NCBI GenBank assembly: GCA_963682025.1 | Contig: OY821518.1 | Coordinates: forward strand, 237,004,152 to 237,068,151 | Origin: Cordilura impudica | Taxonomy: Eukaryota > Arthropoda > Insecta > Diptera > Scathophagidae | Reading direction: 5' to 3' | Length of the DNA: 64,000 bases | Shown here: positions 1 to 11,560 of the stretch, piece after piece | Numbering within the stretch: position 1 is the stretch's first letter | Layout: each line of letters starts with the position of its first letter | Translations under genes and position numbers: made by a program | The notes under the pieces: model-generated | The model's database searches: none | Told to the model about the DNA's origin: nothing | What the model saw: only the letters and a program-made list of their open reading frames with translations

Positions 1-2973
1 CTAAATGTTGTATTGTTGTCATAGATGGACTTGTTGTTTTTGTGGTCGTTGTGGTAATAATATAATAAAAACTAACCCTTTGTACATTTTTTTTTATCAA
101 CTCTGGTAGAAAAATTTAAAAGTTTCCATTGTTTTGGCATCACTAAAAAAATTTACTAGATCATTTCTGTCATTGCCACGAGCCTGCCTGCAAAGTTTCA
201 GATCGATTGGGTCACGGGAAAGGGGTTAAAATCGATCCAAAATTTTTTCGACAAGCAGACACTACGTGTTAATATAAAGGGAGTAAAAATTCACCAGCAT
301 ATAAAACAAATAATGCTTAAATGCCTAGTTGTTAATAAAAAGAAAACAATGTAAATTTAGCAAAAAAAAATTTTTATGTATTAATTTATTTAAAGAAAAA
401 AACACAAAAATAACGTTTGATGTTGTATTTTTTGTGTGTAATATTTACATATACATACATAAACATATTAAATAGTACAAATAATATGCATACATATATT
501 ATATTTATGTATATGCATAACAACTGCATGTTAGAAATAAATCGGTATATTATTTTATTTACATAAAATTCTGTAATATTTTGTTGTGGGGAAAATACAT
601 TTCTTTTGCAGTAACAGATTGTCACTTCATTTTGCTCAGCGTGACTATGCCACAATAGATGGCGCCACAATTTTTGTTTGTTCTAATTAGCTTTGCAATA
701 GTTAATTCTATTTTAACATGAATGTTAATATTTTCAACTAGATATCATACAGAACAATGTTAAGAGTATACACGGGCTGGTCTTTTATTTCATAGGTTTT
801 TTTCATTATTCTTTTACAAATATGAACATAAGTTTGTCATATTAACTTTTTGTTGTCTTTACAAAATAGAGTTACCGAGTTATCAAAGAGTTTTTTGCTT
901 TCAAAAAAGTTCTACATAGTTATATAGAATTATTATTCTGCTTTACCTACAAAGTATCTGATTGCGATTACATCTAATTTTTAAAAATTATTATTAAAGC
1001 ATTATTATTCACATAAATACAAAATTGCACTTTTTAAATTTTTCATTCAAATTTTAGAAAATATCAATTCTAAAAACTGGAATTAAAATTTCAAATTATA
1101 AATTAGAAAATATTAATTGAATTTCAGAAAATCATATCAAAACGTCGGAAATAATAATTTTAAATTTAGAAGACACCAATTGCATCAAATTCCAAAAAAA
1201 AAACAACAAATATGTTTACATTTAAAAAATGCTTACATTAAAAAAAATATTGGCATTCAGGAGAAATTAATGGCTTTTCAGTAACTTCTTTTAACGATTG
1301 TCGAATCGTTAAAAAAAGAAAAGCAAAATTAGCAGTGAAATTTTTAAACAATATTCGCTATTGTTAAAGTCAGCTGTTGTTGTTATCTAAACGACAACCA
1401 TTTTTGTGTTGTTTATTCAATCGATAAAAACTTAAATTTTTAGGTTGAAATGTAGTCATACATAAATAAAAATCCTAAAATAGTGAAAATATTTTGCTTT
1501 TATTAAAAAACTTTTTTATACATATAAATAAAAAAAATGAAATAGCATATTCAATTCATTATTTCATTTTCAAATAAATAAACAGAAATATTAGTAAAAA
1601 ATAGAGATATTAAACATAAACATAAAACCATCCTGTCAAACACGAAGTAATTTGTTTTTTCTATTCTTCTTTGTGTTTTTCACTTATTTTGACGGAGATG
1701 CCACTCGTTTACAATTTAAATAAATAGAAAAATAGATTTGTCGACTGTCGTTAAGATGTATGTACATAGTGAATCACTTAATCCTTAAGGTGCTATTACA
1801 TGATGTGTTTTTTACATATGTACTGTCAAATTTTCCCACAACACAAGTTGTACACATCGTGTGATACATATGAAACATTGTTTATGTACAATACATGAGG
1901 AAAGTCACATGTACATTTTTCAATTAGAAAAGGTTCTATTTTTGCATGACAAACATATGAAAATACAACACTGCTTGTGGCGAAAGAAAAACAGAGTAAA
2001 TTATAAAGATTAATATTGAAAGAAAAATAAATTGTTTAATATTAATTAACAATTAATAAATATATAATTTTTTTTAACAATAAATTTTTGTAAATTCACA
2101 AATTAAATCAGCTGTTGTTTACATTTAGAGGTTATGTCATACGGAAATACATATGCACGTGTGATAGCAAAAATTATGAATCGTATGTAAAAGACAATTT
2201 TGACAGACATGAGGAATTTCATATGGATAAAAAAAGTGACAGTACATATGTAAAAAACACATCGTGTAATAGCACCTTTAGTGCAAACAACAATAGCTGT
2301 CGATATATTTTGCCATTGTCGGATCGTTGAAATTTACAGAATCGGACTACAGAAAACATTAATTTAAATTCAATGAATTTTATAAAACCTCAAATGATAT
2401 TTAAGAATTGCGAACATAAAAATTGTTACATAAATAAACGCAATTTGATGAGAATGTTATTTATATATAAATTTTCACAATTTTTTTTGGATGAATATTT
2501 GAAGTTCATCAGAAAATAAAGATAACAAATTATTTTATTTAAAATTTTTGCGTTTGGTATCCCTAATTTAATTATTTATTATTATAAATTTATTTTCTAT
2601 GTTTTCCAAATATGGCAATATTTTTTTGAAAAAAAAAGTTGAGAGAGCTTTTTTCGATTATTATTTTGTTACTCCATCCGACCTATATGGCCGCAATGAA
2701 GAAATATTTGGCCAGTTAAAAGCCAAAAAAGCACGATTTAATGCATATAGCCACTCTACACAACCATTACCTTTGCAATGGAGGTTAGGGCGAGCTATTT
2801 AATTAGCAAAAACTAAATTAAACGAGAAGTTATGTCATATAACCGGAAACGCATGCATATAGGAAATGCATGCATATTTTTCCAATATTTTGTTTACATT
2901 TATTATCAATACTCAAACCGAGGTGGAGGATATCAAAGATTCGGCACAGCCGAACTTAACACTATTACTTGTT
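1..2973 (+). mobile_element. Large Helentron-like element (family B), cut by the window start
   Basis: Apart from one insertion, this segment is a close inverted copy of 46742-49366. It ends with the sequence CTTACTTGTT, the same end carried by every family A and B repeat here. The fuller copy shows what is missing to the left: GTCY-type sequence and a terminal piece reading like TATACCCTC...GGGTATA. These traits fit the non-autonomous rolling-circle DINE-1/INE-1/mini-me group (Helentrons) of flies. No convincing protein is encoded; the short ORFs inside are not kept in frame between the two copies. A 490-bp MITE interrupts it at 1788-2277. The Helentron assignment is inference from structure and ends. 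Confidence 0.7.
1788..2277. mobile_element. 490-bp MITE with 40-bp terminal inverted repeats, TTA duplication
   Basis: The ends are 40-bp inverted repeats (1788-1827 and 2238-2277) with one mismatch, starting AGGTGCTATTACA. They are flanked by TTA on each side (1785-1787 and 2278-2280). The other family-B copy carries the uninterrupted site, with a single TTA, at 47590-47600, so the insertion and its duplication are shown directly. A 3-bp TTA duplication suits PIF/Harbinger-type MITEs, but no transposase is present to confirm that. Subterminal motifs such as ACATATG recur inside. The 71-codon ORF at 2115-2330 overruns the right end and is not a gene. Confidence 0.85.
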
Positions 2974-4205
2974 TTATTGTGTTTTTGGTAAAATATTTGT
3001 TATCATTCGATAGAGACCACATCAAAGAGTGATTTCGCAAAAAATTTTAGGACTTAACTAGAAATTATTAAAACAAAAATTGAGAAATTCAGAATTTTTA
3101 AGAGTTTGCAATGCATTGCCTGAAAATGACCCAACTTCCAAACGCTATAAATTAACAAAACGAGTTAATTTTTTAAAACCCTTTGAGGACGTTTTTCGTC
3201 TGAAAATCGTCAAATTCGCTTTTAGTTGTTTGCAAAAACGAGCGTCACTATTGAATCAATGAAGATATTGACATGCAATTTGGCACCGATGTCAGAAATA
3301 GTACTACGAAGCTGAAAAAAATTATTTTCCCAAATCGATAAACGCACGAAATTTGAATTGAAAAGTCACTTTTTGATTTGGGAAACATAAAGCAATTTTG
3401 TTTCTTTTAAAATTGTATATTAAATTATTAAGTCTATAACATTGAAATATATATGTATAAAATAAAGGAAAGATGCAACGCAAAAAAAAAAAAATCATTA
3501 TCCAAACCATTAAACATACAAAGGAAAGGGTTAAATTTAAATAAAGACAAACTTGCATGTCTACTTTTATGATACGAGTACATGTAGAATGAAATTGAAG
3601 TTGAAAAAATATAACGAAACATAAAACATAAAATCACTTGTAAAGGTCGTGCCATACACATGTTCTTAACATAAACTTTTCACACACCGACCACAAATGC
3701 AATCGGAATACAAAACAGTATCTATAGAAAAAATCATTAATCCGTGTTTTTGTGACCGTTAATGATGCTGACACGAATTTGAATATTCATATGTCACTGT
3801 AATATAAACAACATTTAAAAAAATAACACAGAGCTTTAAAAAAGAAAGGGTTAATTTAAATTGTAACATACAAAAGCATAAGGATGTTTGGTAACTTTTA
3901 GATGTACTCGTATATAGAGCACTAGAAGAATAAATCAACCACTAAAATGAGATGATATAAATAATGTTACAATTTACGAGTAGAGGTAAGTTCGATTTTA
4001 TTTTTCTTTAAATAGAAAGGGTTAAATTAAGATGTAAAATTGTTATAGAGTTAATTTGCAAAGTCATTAAAAGGATGAATATGTATAATTCTGGATTAAA
4101 AATGATCAGATATTCATGTTTACTTCAGTTCGTACACAAATAATTAAAATTAAGTATAAAATATAAGTTTTTTAAGTTTTATGATTTTTTGGGGTGTTTT
4201 AACGA
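2974..4205. other. AT-rich DNA with no gene recognised
   Basis: No conserved coding sequence is seen. A short + strand ORF at 3080-3262 matches nothing I know. The motif AAAGGGTTAAATT recurs loosely near 3525, 3845 and 4016, probably traces of an old repeat. Confidence 0.5.
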
Positions 4206-5256
4206 ATATACACTAGACCTCGCCTCACTTATATGGAAATTTTTTTTTTTCGAATTTTGCATTTGGGGATTGGTTAAATATGCGATTTGATGTAAAAATT
4301 CATGTGGTAAAATTTGAAGTCGATCAGAGTGTGCCAACCCGTGCCACAATGAGGTCAAAGTTCAAAATATATAGAAAACAATCGTTTTTTCATCGAAGAC
4401 AAGTTATTTATTATAAAAAAAAAAACATGCAATTCATGTAATGTTTTCTTAATTTGCAATTTTTTATATTCAAACATTTCATTAAAAAAAAAAGAAGAGA
4501 ATTAATATTATTAAATTATTATAAGAGCGACGATTTAGTATATGATGGGAATTCCTTTCGGTAGTTCTCAACAATATGAAGCAAGTACTGCTTGTCTTCT
4601 TCGCTACGTGTTAAGGACCGGTTAAAATCTGTAATAAGTTTGACTTTTCTCTCAGCAGCATCATTAACAACATTAATATTTTTCAGAATTTGAACGCCTT
4701 TAATGTATTCTGCTCTTTCGTGCCAATTTGAGGGATCAAAGTTTAAAAAATTGGTGTCTATTTCCAAACGTGCAAAAAAAGTTTTAGTTTATGTGTTACA
4801 AAGCAACTCAAATCTTTAGATCGAAATTCTTTTAATTCTTCAACACTAGCGCAAACTTTTTTAGGCAGTGAAATTACATTGTGTTCCTCAGTTTCGATCT
4901 CAGTTCCAAGTGCCGCAACCATTTTTTTTTTACGTCAAAGTCCACGTTGCAATCAAAAAACGCAAGAGCAACTAACTCTTCCGATAAATACCATAGGTGG
5001 TTTCGGATTTTTGCTAATAATGGTATTGATATGTTTGGGTCAATATAACTTGCAATCTTTATAACCAGCTGTAAATCTTTATTTGGTGCTTCGACAGCAT
5101 AAGTGGTTCTGAACCAGTACGGAACATACAGGCGTACCAGAAATATGCAAATATTTCGCAAACCATTCAACTGGCTGGAAGACATTTGAAACTGTTTTTG
5201 TAAAGCATATATTTTTAAAACATATATGGCTTTCGACATGAATCTTGCATGGGATG

Positions 5257-6427
5257 CAGTGTTGCCATAATTTGAAATTGAAAAGATGCTAAATTGCAAA
5301 AAAAAAAAAAAGATGGTAAAACGTACTGGAGTCAAAATAAAAGATGCTAATTTTTTTTTTTTAATTTTCATTACCTTTTGATTGAAAAATTAAGTACTTA
5401 TTAATTAATTCTTTGGTTTTTAAATGGAAACATTAATATAAAACATAAGTTTCGATTTATGTTTTTAAAATTTTAAATAGTTTTTAGTGAGTTTTTTTAG
5501 TTTTAAATTAAATGTTTTTAATTTTAGAGAGATTTGTTTTTAATTTCATATATAACAAAATTTTCATTACCAAATGATACGAGTATATTACAGTAATTGG
5601 TTTATGGAAACTAATATTTCTGTGATGTCTTCATCTTCAAGTTCTTTTTGGCTCTGAAATTTTTCTGAAGATCGAGTTTTATCAACGACATCGCTCGGTA
5701 TATTGTGTACAGCACCCATTTTTCGATTTCAAACCTTCTTTTATACGTATTACAGAACATAACAACTCGGATTTTATTCTGTTGCAAAGTTTGCTTTTAA
5801 CTAAAGCCATTAAACTAAATGAACATTGAACTCCTTTCAAAACTAATAAAGACAATACAAATGTGGATAACTCTTTAAATGGGCTTTCGCCAATAGAATT
5901 TTTGTTAACTTCAATCAATTAAGAGGTTGTATTCAGTGCTGTATCCCAATATTGTTCTGTGATATAACTCAATTGGATTTAAATTTAAACTCTTCTAATA
6001 TATTGGTTATCGGTTTTTTCCCGGTTTAATGTGTTTTGTATTGAAAATTTTGGCATTTTTTTAATACAATAATATTTTTGGCAATCGACTATTTAATTCA
6101 TTAAAAACTGTTGTACTCGTTTGCATTCTTCTATTTCAAAATGTTTTGTTATATTTGTTGAAGGAAAAGAGCAGAGTGGCAAAAAGAGAAGTACACAAAT
6201 TTCTCGTATTACACTTTGAGAAATTAAAACATATCAATACCATTAAAATTAAAATTATATATTCAAAAATAATGAAAAAAAAAATCAAAAAAAAAAAGAT
6301 GCTAAAGCAACTTTTTATTAATAAAAGATGCTAAGTTAGCATCTAGCATCTTTTCATAAATTTTGGATGCTAAGCGACAAAAAAAGTTGCTAAATCTAGC
6401 AACTAAAATGCTAAAATGGCAACACTG
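5257..6427 (-). mobile_element. Non-autonomous hAT element (hAT-B), copy 1
   Basis: The ends read CAGTGTTGCCA and TGGCAACACTG, flanked by ATGGGATG (5249-5256) and ATAGGATG (6428-6435), an 8-bp duplication with one difference. Both are hallmarks of hAT elements. A second copy in the opposite orientation lies at 29119-31129. This copy is inserted in the hAT-A transposase gene just after the FRAPGA block. It keeps only the C-terminal part of a transposase (5588-6056). Many repeats of the word AGATGCTAA lie near both ends and could be transposase-binding sites. Confidence 0.85.
5588..6056 (-). pseudogene. hAT transposase C-terminal (dimerisation) remnant in hAT-B
   Basis: It begins MPKFSIQNTLN at 6056, shifts frame, and continues with FKELSTFVLSLLVL and SLMALVKSKLCNRIKSELL (5682-5918). 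It ends near LVSINQLL at 5588. The block resembles the hAT C-terminal dimerisation region, where the family usually reads P-x-S-N-A-x-x-E-R-x-F-S before MxLVKxKLRN. That segment is degraded here. At least one frameshift and the absence of the catalytic region make it non-functional. Confidence 0.75.
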
Positions 6428-6849
6428 ATAGGATGTTGCCCCAGGTGCACGAAATGCGAAATTTGGGTTGCTGCCACCAAGAAAAATATACGTAAGTTGT
6501 AATAACTCCTTATAATCATGTCGAATATGGTCTTTTTCTAAATGTTTAATACAAAACTCTTTGCTGAAGTTACATTCTTCGACACTTACAGCACGTTGCA
6601 CTTCTTCATCCATAATACCAACTTTGAAATCTTCCAACTTAAAAGTGTTCCATATCCGTGAAAAACGTTCAAATATAACAACTTCTGGACCACTAGATTT
6701 TCCAAAATATACTTCAAAAACAGCTCGCAGTAAGATTTCTGCAATATGATGCCTGCACGGCAACCACATCAAACTCCGTTCTAATTTTTTCTCCAGCAAC
6801 ATTGCTACCCCATTATGTTGACCAGTGCTGGTAGCAGTTGTGTCAAAGC

Positions 6850-7646
6850 CAAGGTTCAGAAAATACACACACGAAACACACAATGTTCTGTTCAAAAGCA
6901 GTCAACACATATCTTTATTTTCATATCAATTATGTGCGTTTCAAAATTTTCTACGGTACCCAACACAACCATGACTGTGTTCGTTTTAATATTTCGTTAT
7001 TTACACGAACATTTTTGTATCACATACTTTTTGCTTCAATCACACATAAAGCACACATTTTTGAGTGTTGCTTTATTTGAAGTTGATGTTCTGGTACGTG
7101 TAGTGAAAAAAAACACAGAACATGTAAAATAAACAGGTTCGAGTTCAGTTATATTTTAAGTCGTGTTGTGGCTCGTGTAGTAAGAAACAACAGAACATGT
7201 ACAGTAAACAGATTCGAGTTCAGTTATATTTTAAGTCGTGTTTAAAATATAACTGAACTCGAACCTGTTTATTGTACATGTTGTGTTTTTTCTTACTACA
7301 CGAGCCACAACACGACTTAAAATATAACTGAACTCGAACCTGTTTATTTTACATGTTCTGTGTTTTTTTTCACTACACGTACCAGAACATCAACTTCAAA
7401 TAAAGCAACACTCAAAAATGTGTGCTTTATGTGTGATTGAAAAAAAAAGTACGTGATAGAAAAATGTTCGTGTAAATAACGAAATATTAAAACGAACACA
7501 GTCGTGGTTGTGTTGGGCACCGAAGAAAATTTAAAAACAAACATAATTGATATGAAAATAAAAATATGTGTGTGTTGGTCTAAGTTATGTTTGTTTACAT
7601 ATATGTACGAGTTTTTTATTCAGTGTGTGTTTTTTTCTGAACTCTG
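6850..7646. mobile_element. Palindromic 797-bp hAT-type MITE
   Basis: The whole element folds on itself: the two halves are close inverted copies with the centre near 7240. The ends are CAAGGTTCAGAAAA and, inverted, CAGAGTTCAGAAAA. A perfect 8-bp duplication GTCAAAGC flanks it (6842-6849 and 7647-7654). The duplicated bases are the FD codons of the hAT-A transposase core motif, so this insertion destroyed that gene. The ORFs here (6815-7132, 7344-7544) mirror each other because of the palindrome and are not genes. Confidence 0.9.
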
Positions 7647-9341
7647 GTCAAAGCACACCATTTCTAATGAATTTATCATGTTCATTTTTTAAATAATCAT
7701 ATATTGATTGTGCGATTGCTGCTCCAGATCCAACTTCAATAATTGGAATGGCAATTAACTTTTCAATTTCTTCTGCAGTTAAAACAATAGCTAGGTGGTC
7801 AACTTTTTCTTTTCCAGCCATTGCAGGAACTAGTTTACCATCCCAATGTAGAACGAATGTGTCAGGAATCTGAAAAATGTTAATTCTGTGAAATATTCAT
7901 AACAATTTTAAAATAAATTTGATTACCTTGAAATTCTCAATATTTTCTTTGCCATGACGTTGACGATATTCTTTGCGTTGTCTTCTCAAACTTGTAGAAT
8001 TAAGAACCAAATCTTCAATATTGTGACCTAAAGCTTTCGCTGTCGCAGAAATAAAATGGATTGCGAGTGGAGTCGATATATTACCAGCATCCATGCATGC
8101 CAACATTCTGTTATCTATGAATTTTTTCTTAACACGATTCTCTGTCGGGTTAATGTTTTTTGGTTCAATTGCCGGCGAATCTGCAGACTTTTAAGATTCA
8201 CATTCACTTTCATCACTTGCATCAAATTGTACAGTCAAGACTAAAGTAAAAATTATTGAACAAAATAAGTTGAAAGAAAAAAATTACTCATGCTGACTTT
8301 AATATAACCTTCAGAGCTTTCAATTCTTTGATGCTTTTTTTTGCGTCGATTTTCCTTTTCTTCTCTTTCCACCTTACGCTTTTCTTTATTTGTTAGGTTT
8401 TGATCTATTGAAGTCATTATGCCAACACGACCTTGTTCCCTTTGTTTAATTAAGAAATCTCTATCCTCCTGAATAGAAATTATTTCTAAGCCATCAACAT
8501 GTGCAATATCGAATAAACTTTTCAAATGTTCTTGAAATCTTCTTCCATTTTTCTACGACTTGCAAATTTATATTTAGAAACTTTTTGCATCTTTCTCCAC
8601 TCATTATATAATTTGTTTAATTTTCCAACACATGTTCTTTTGTGTAACGTTGGAATACGAGCTCTTTCCCAGAAGGGCAATATTTCTTCTAACGCTAATA
8701 CAGAACTCTCCTTAATTATCTTTTTTCAAACCGTACATAATAAAAAAAGCATTGTAATACTTGTAGTTTTGAAGGTAATTTGCATCCAACTATTTTTTTT
8801 TCGCATTTTCCTATCAAATGCACGTATATGTCAGCAGATCTAAGATTTAGAGATTTATTTAACGCCATAATAAAAAATCTGTACTGATTGTACTATTTTT
8901 AATTCTTTTAATAAACGACTTTTCACAACCGCAGTCAATTTCGCAATGGAAAAATACTAAAATCAAAATATAAAAGCTAAACGAAATTGGTAGCAAAATG
9001 TCACAATGTACTATACCGTTAGTTTTCTTAGTATATAAGAACGTGGAATTTAACTTCGTTGTTGCTTAACTTTTTTATTATAACTTTTTAAGCAGATCAT
9101 GCTTCACATCACTTATAATTTACAGTTAGTTTGTCTGATCGTTTATAATAAATAACTTGTCATCAATGAAAAAACGATTGTTTTCTATATATTTTGAACT
9201 TTGACCTCATTGTGGCACGGGTTGGCACACTCTGATCGACTTCAAATTTTACCACATGAATTTTTACATCAAATCGCATATTTAACCAATCCCCAAATGC
9301 AAAATTCGAAAAAAAAATTTGAGGCGAGGTCTATTATACAC

Positions 9342-9798
9342 GTTTTTTGTTTTTTAATTATAGACGACAACAATAAGATTTTTTTATACCCTATACCACT
9401 ATCTGATCAGGGTATAATGTATTTGTGCTAATGTTTGGATAATATTGTTTGCCATTATTTCAAACAGGTTGGTATATTAAATGGCATAAATCGGGCATCA
9501 ATATGGCAAGAATTGGTCTAAAATATGGAGAAACTTTTAAAAATTCAATGGGTTTATTGCAATAATTCAGTATTTAACCCCAGATATAAAATTCGCGAAA
9601 ATTTTTTGAAAAAAAGTTGGCCCGCGGAGCGCTTTGGGTTGGCAGGCCTGGACTGAAAAATAAAAATTCCTGTTGTATTGAATCCATCAATGTTTCCATT
9701 AAAATTAATTCTCTTCAAACAAGTAAAAAAAAAACCTAGATTTTATATTAGCACGACTATGGCCGGAAGATGAGGAAGAAAAAAAATTAGACGTTTTT
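9342..9798. other. Degraded Helentron-like fragment and unassigned DNA
   Basis: From about 9384 there is a TATACCCTATACC...GGGTATAATG terminal piece like family A. A stretch near 9465-9510 resembles 27840-27890. The rest (for example a GC-richer patch at 9620-9650) has no recognised content. Confidence 0.4.
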
Positions 9799-10765
9799 AT
9801 TCCAGCACTCGAAATTCGAGGGCAAATTCTAGGAAATATTATTATACCCTATACCACTATGTGGTTTGGGTATAATGACTTTGTGCAGCTGTTTGCAACT
9901 ACCAAAAACATTTGACCAATACCTATCTTTTATTATACCGATCGAATCAGAATCACTATCTGATTCGATTTAACAATGTCCGTCCGACCGTCTGTGTGTC
10001 CATGTAAAGCTTGTAATCAAACTGCAGGTCGCAAATATGAATATATTTTGATGAAATTTGGTATATAAGCTTTTATCGGCCATAGAATGAACGCTATTGA
10101 AATTGGTGAAAATCGAAAATCGTCCATGTTCAGACCTAGCCCCCATACAAATGGCCCCTATGAAATCAACATAAATTGCCATAAGATCCAAATTATCATA
10201 TAAATCTTAGTGAAATTTGGCTTGTATGTGTTTATTACATCCATTAATCCAAAAATGATCCCTATGGGACAACTCTTAGTCATAGCCCCCATATAGAGCT
10301 GCTTCCCGATCTTCACCTAAATCTATCAAAATACAAAAATATTGCACTGATTCTTCTCAAATTTTGTTTGTATATATTTTTGCAAAATACAAGAGACTTT
10401 ACCAAACATGGTCAGGATCGGTCCATTTTTGGGCCTAGTCCCCATATAGATATATCGTCCGATATGAACTTTTTCATATCTGCAGCCAAAAAAATTAATA
10501 AAAATCCCACTCAAATTTGATTTATGCTTATTTTCTATATCCAGTTAGTTGGGCCTGAGAGATAGGGTCTCTAAACGCATGGGTAGTCGGTCTAGACCGA
10601 CTATAATTTTCTTACTTGTTTTTTCATTAAATTTTTGTATTCCAATGTTTTTTTTTAAATCTATTTATATAAAAATGTTTATGAATATTTAAATGAGGCT
10701 AAAGGTATGTAAATCAATTTTAGGAATTCACAATTCAACATAGGGCGTCTGATATATAATTTAAA
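9799..10765. repeat. Family C repeat arm, split by a family A insertion
   Basis: 9799-9840 carries the family C end (TTCCAGCACTCGAAATTCG, then AAATTCTAGGAAA). After the family A element at 9841-10620, 10690-10765 continues with sequence matching 46260-46330 (GGCTAAAGGTATG, CACAATTCA). The order matches the uninterrupted copy at 46119, so the family A element landed inside it. Confidence 0.6.
9841..10620 (+). mobile_element. Family A Helentron-like repeat (DINE-1/mini-me type), full copy
   Basis: This is a typical member of the commonest repeat in the window, about 780 bp. It runs from TATACCCTATACCACTATG, through a GTCC/GTCY microsatellite-like stretch (9977-10003), to the 18-bp perfect palindrome AGTCGGTCTAGACCGACT and the end CTTACTTGTT. 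No terminal inverted repeats or consistent target duplication are seen. The hairpin close to one end and the internal GTCY tract fit the DINE-1/mini-me group of non-autonomous Helentrons known in flies. The short ORFs inside recur in every copy only because the copies are alike. Confidence 0.75.
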
Positions 10766-11560
10766 TCCTTCGCATTAACAGAGTGTAACGAATAATTATA
10801 AATATTTTATTTTATTTAATTGAATATATTTTTAAGACGATTAAATATAAATTTTATCATTCTCAGCTTCTCCTCCATATGAACTATAACTGTGCCAATT
10901 TTCACACTCCTCCGTGTCCGCATATTGCTTGAAAAGGGAACTAAATATTTAACTCCACGTATTAATTTATAGATATGGACAGGTATAAGAAAAGTTTTTA
11001 ACGTATATTTTTTATTATTAATTTATAGTTTAGTTCATTAATTACTAAATGTTCTGCAACCTACAAATAAATGTATTATTTTTTTAAAGCTTTTCGTTTC
11101 ATTCAAATTTAGCGCCTCTTAGTGCTATTAATGGTACTGTTTTGCGCTTTATGCTTCGATAAATTTAGCATCACTGGCTAATCAGTGCATGTTCAGACCT
11201 AGTTCCCATAATAAACCCTATTAGACTGACTAAAATTGCCGTAAGATTTAGATTCTCAGTGGGTGACAATACATTGCAAACTTCTACAATATTCTGAAAT
11301 ATCTAATTTTGTTTTTTAATAATTTTTTTTTTTTTGACGAAATCACTCTTTGGTGTGTGCTTTATCGAAAAATAACAAATTTGTTAAAAAAAATTTAAAA
11401 AAAAAAAAGTTGATAAACGAAAAAAAGTCTTTTTTTAGTGATGCCAAAACAATGAACACTTAAACTTCTGTACCAGAGTTGATTAAAACAATAATAATAA
11501 AGAAAATATATAAAATCGTAACCATTATTTAAATATTTAAGAATTAATTATTATAAAATA
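10766..11560. other. Unassigned DNA with two small repeat fragments
   Basis: 11187-11260 is a short diverged piece of family A (GTTCAGACCTAGTTCCCAT). 11428-11500 matches family B (inverse of about 60-150, around TTTTGGCATCAC). Nothing else is recognised. Confidence 0.5.

Larger units (their letters stand above)
4519..8868 (-). pseudogene. Transposase of hAT-A, broken
   Basis: Reading on the - strand, coding begins at ATG 8868 and ends at the stop at 4519. N-terminal blocks lie at 8253-8868 (with a frameshift near 8720 and blocks containing EILPFWERARIPT and LFDIAHVDGLE). Next come 7897-8106 (MLACMDAG) and, after an apparent 57-bp GT-AG intron (about 7870-7926), 7692-7869 (LHWDGKLVPAMAGKEKVDHL). 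The core is at 6430-6850 and has GFDTT followed by WLPCRHHIAEILL, resembling the second catalytic Asp region and C-x2-H of hAT-type RNase-H folds. The C-terminal part (4519-5250) has HLWYLSEELVALAFFD. The two insertions split the FDTT motif and the block after FRAPGA, and extra frameshifts add to the damage. The family is an uncharacterised one common in insects and Hydra. Its exact superfamily is inferred mainly from the 8-bp duplication. Confidence 0.75.
4214..9333 (-). mobile_element. hAT-like DNA transposon (hAT-A), 5.1 kb, with nested insertions
   Basis: Terminal inverted repeats of about 170-180 bp run inward from 4214 and 9333, both starting TAGACCTCGCCTCA. They are flanked by near-identical 8-bp duplications, ATATACAC (4206-4213) and TTATACAC (9334-9341, one mismatch). 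An 8-bp duplication plus a transposase with a hAT-like middle motif supports the hAT superfamily, though the ends do not match the usual hAT consensus closely. Two other elements are inserted in it (5257-6427 and 6850-7646), so the original unit was about 3.1 kb. Coding is on the - strand. Confidence 0.8.

Noticed and set aside
6815..7544. ORFs of 105, 80 and 66 codons with similar proteins on both strands
   Set aside because: They mirror each other because the region is a palindromic MITE.
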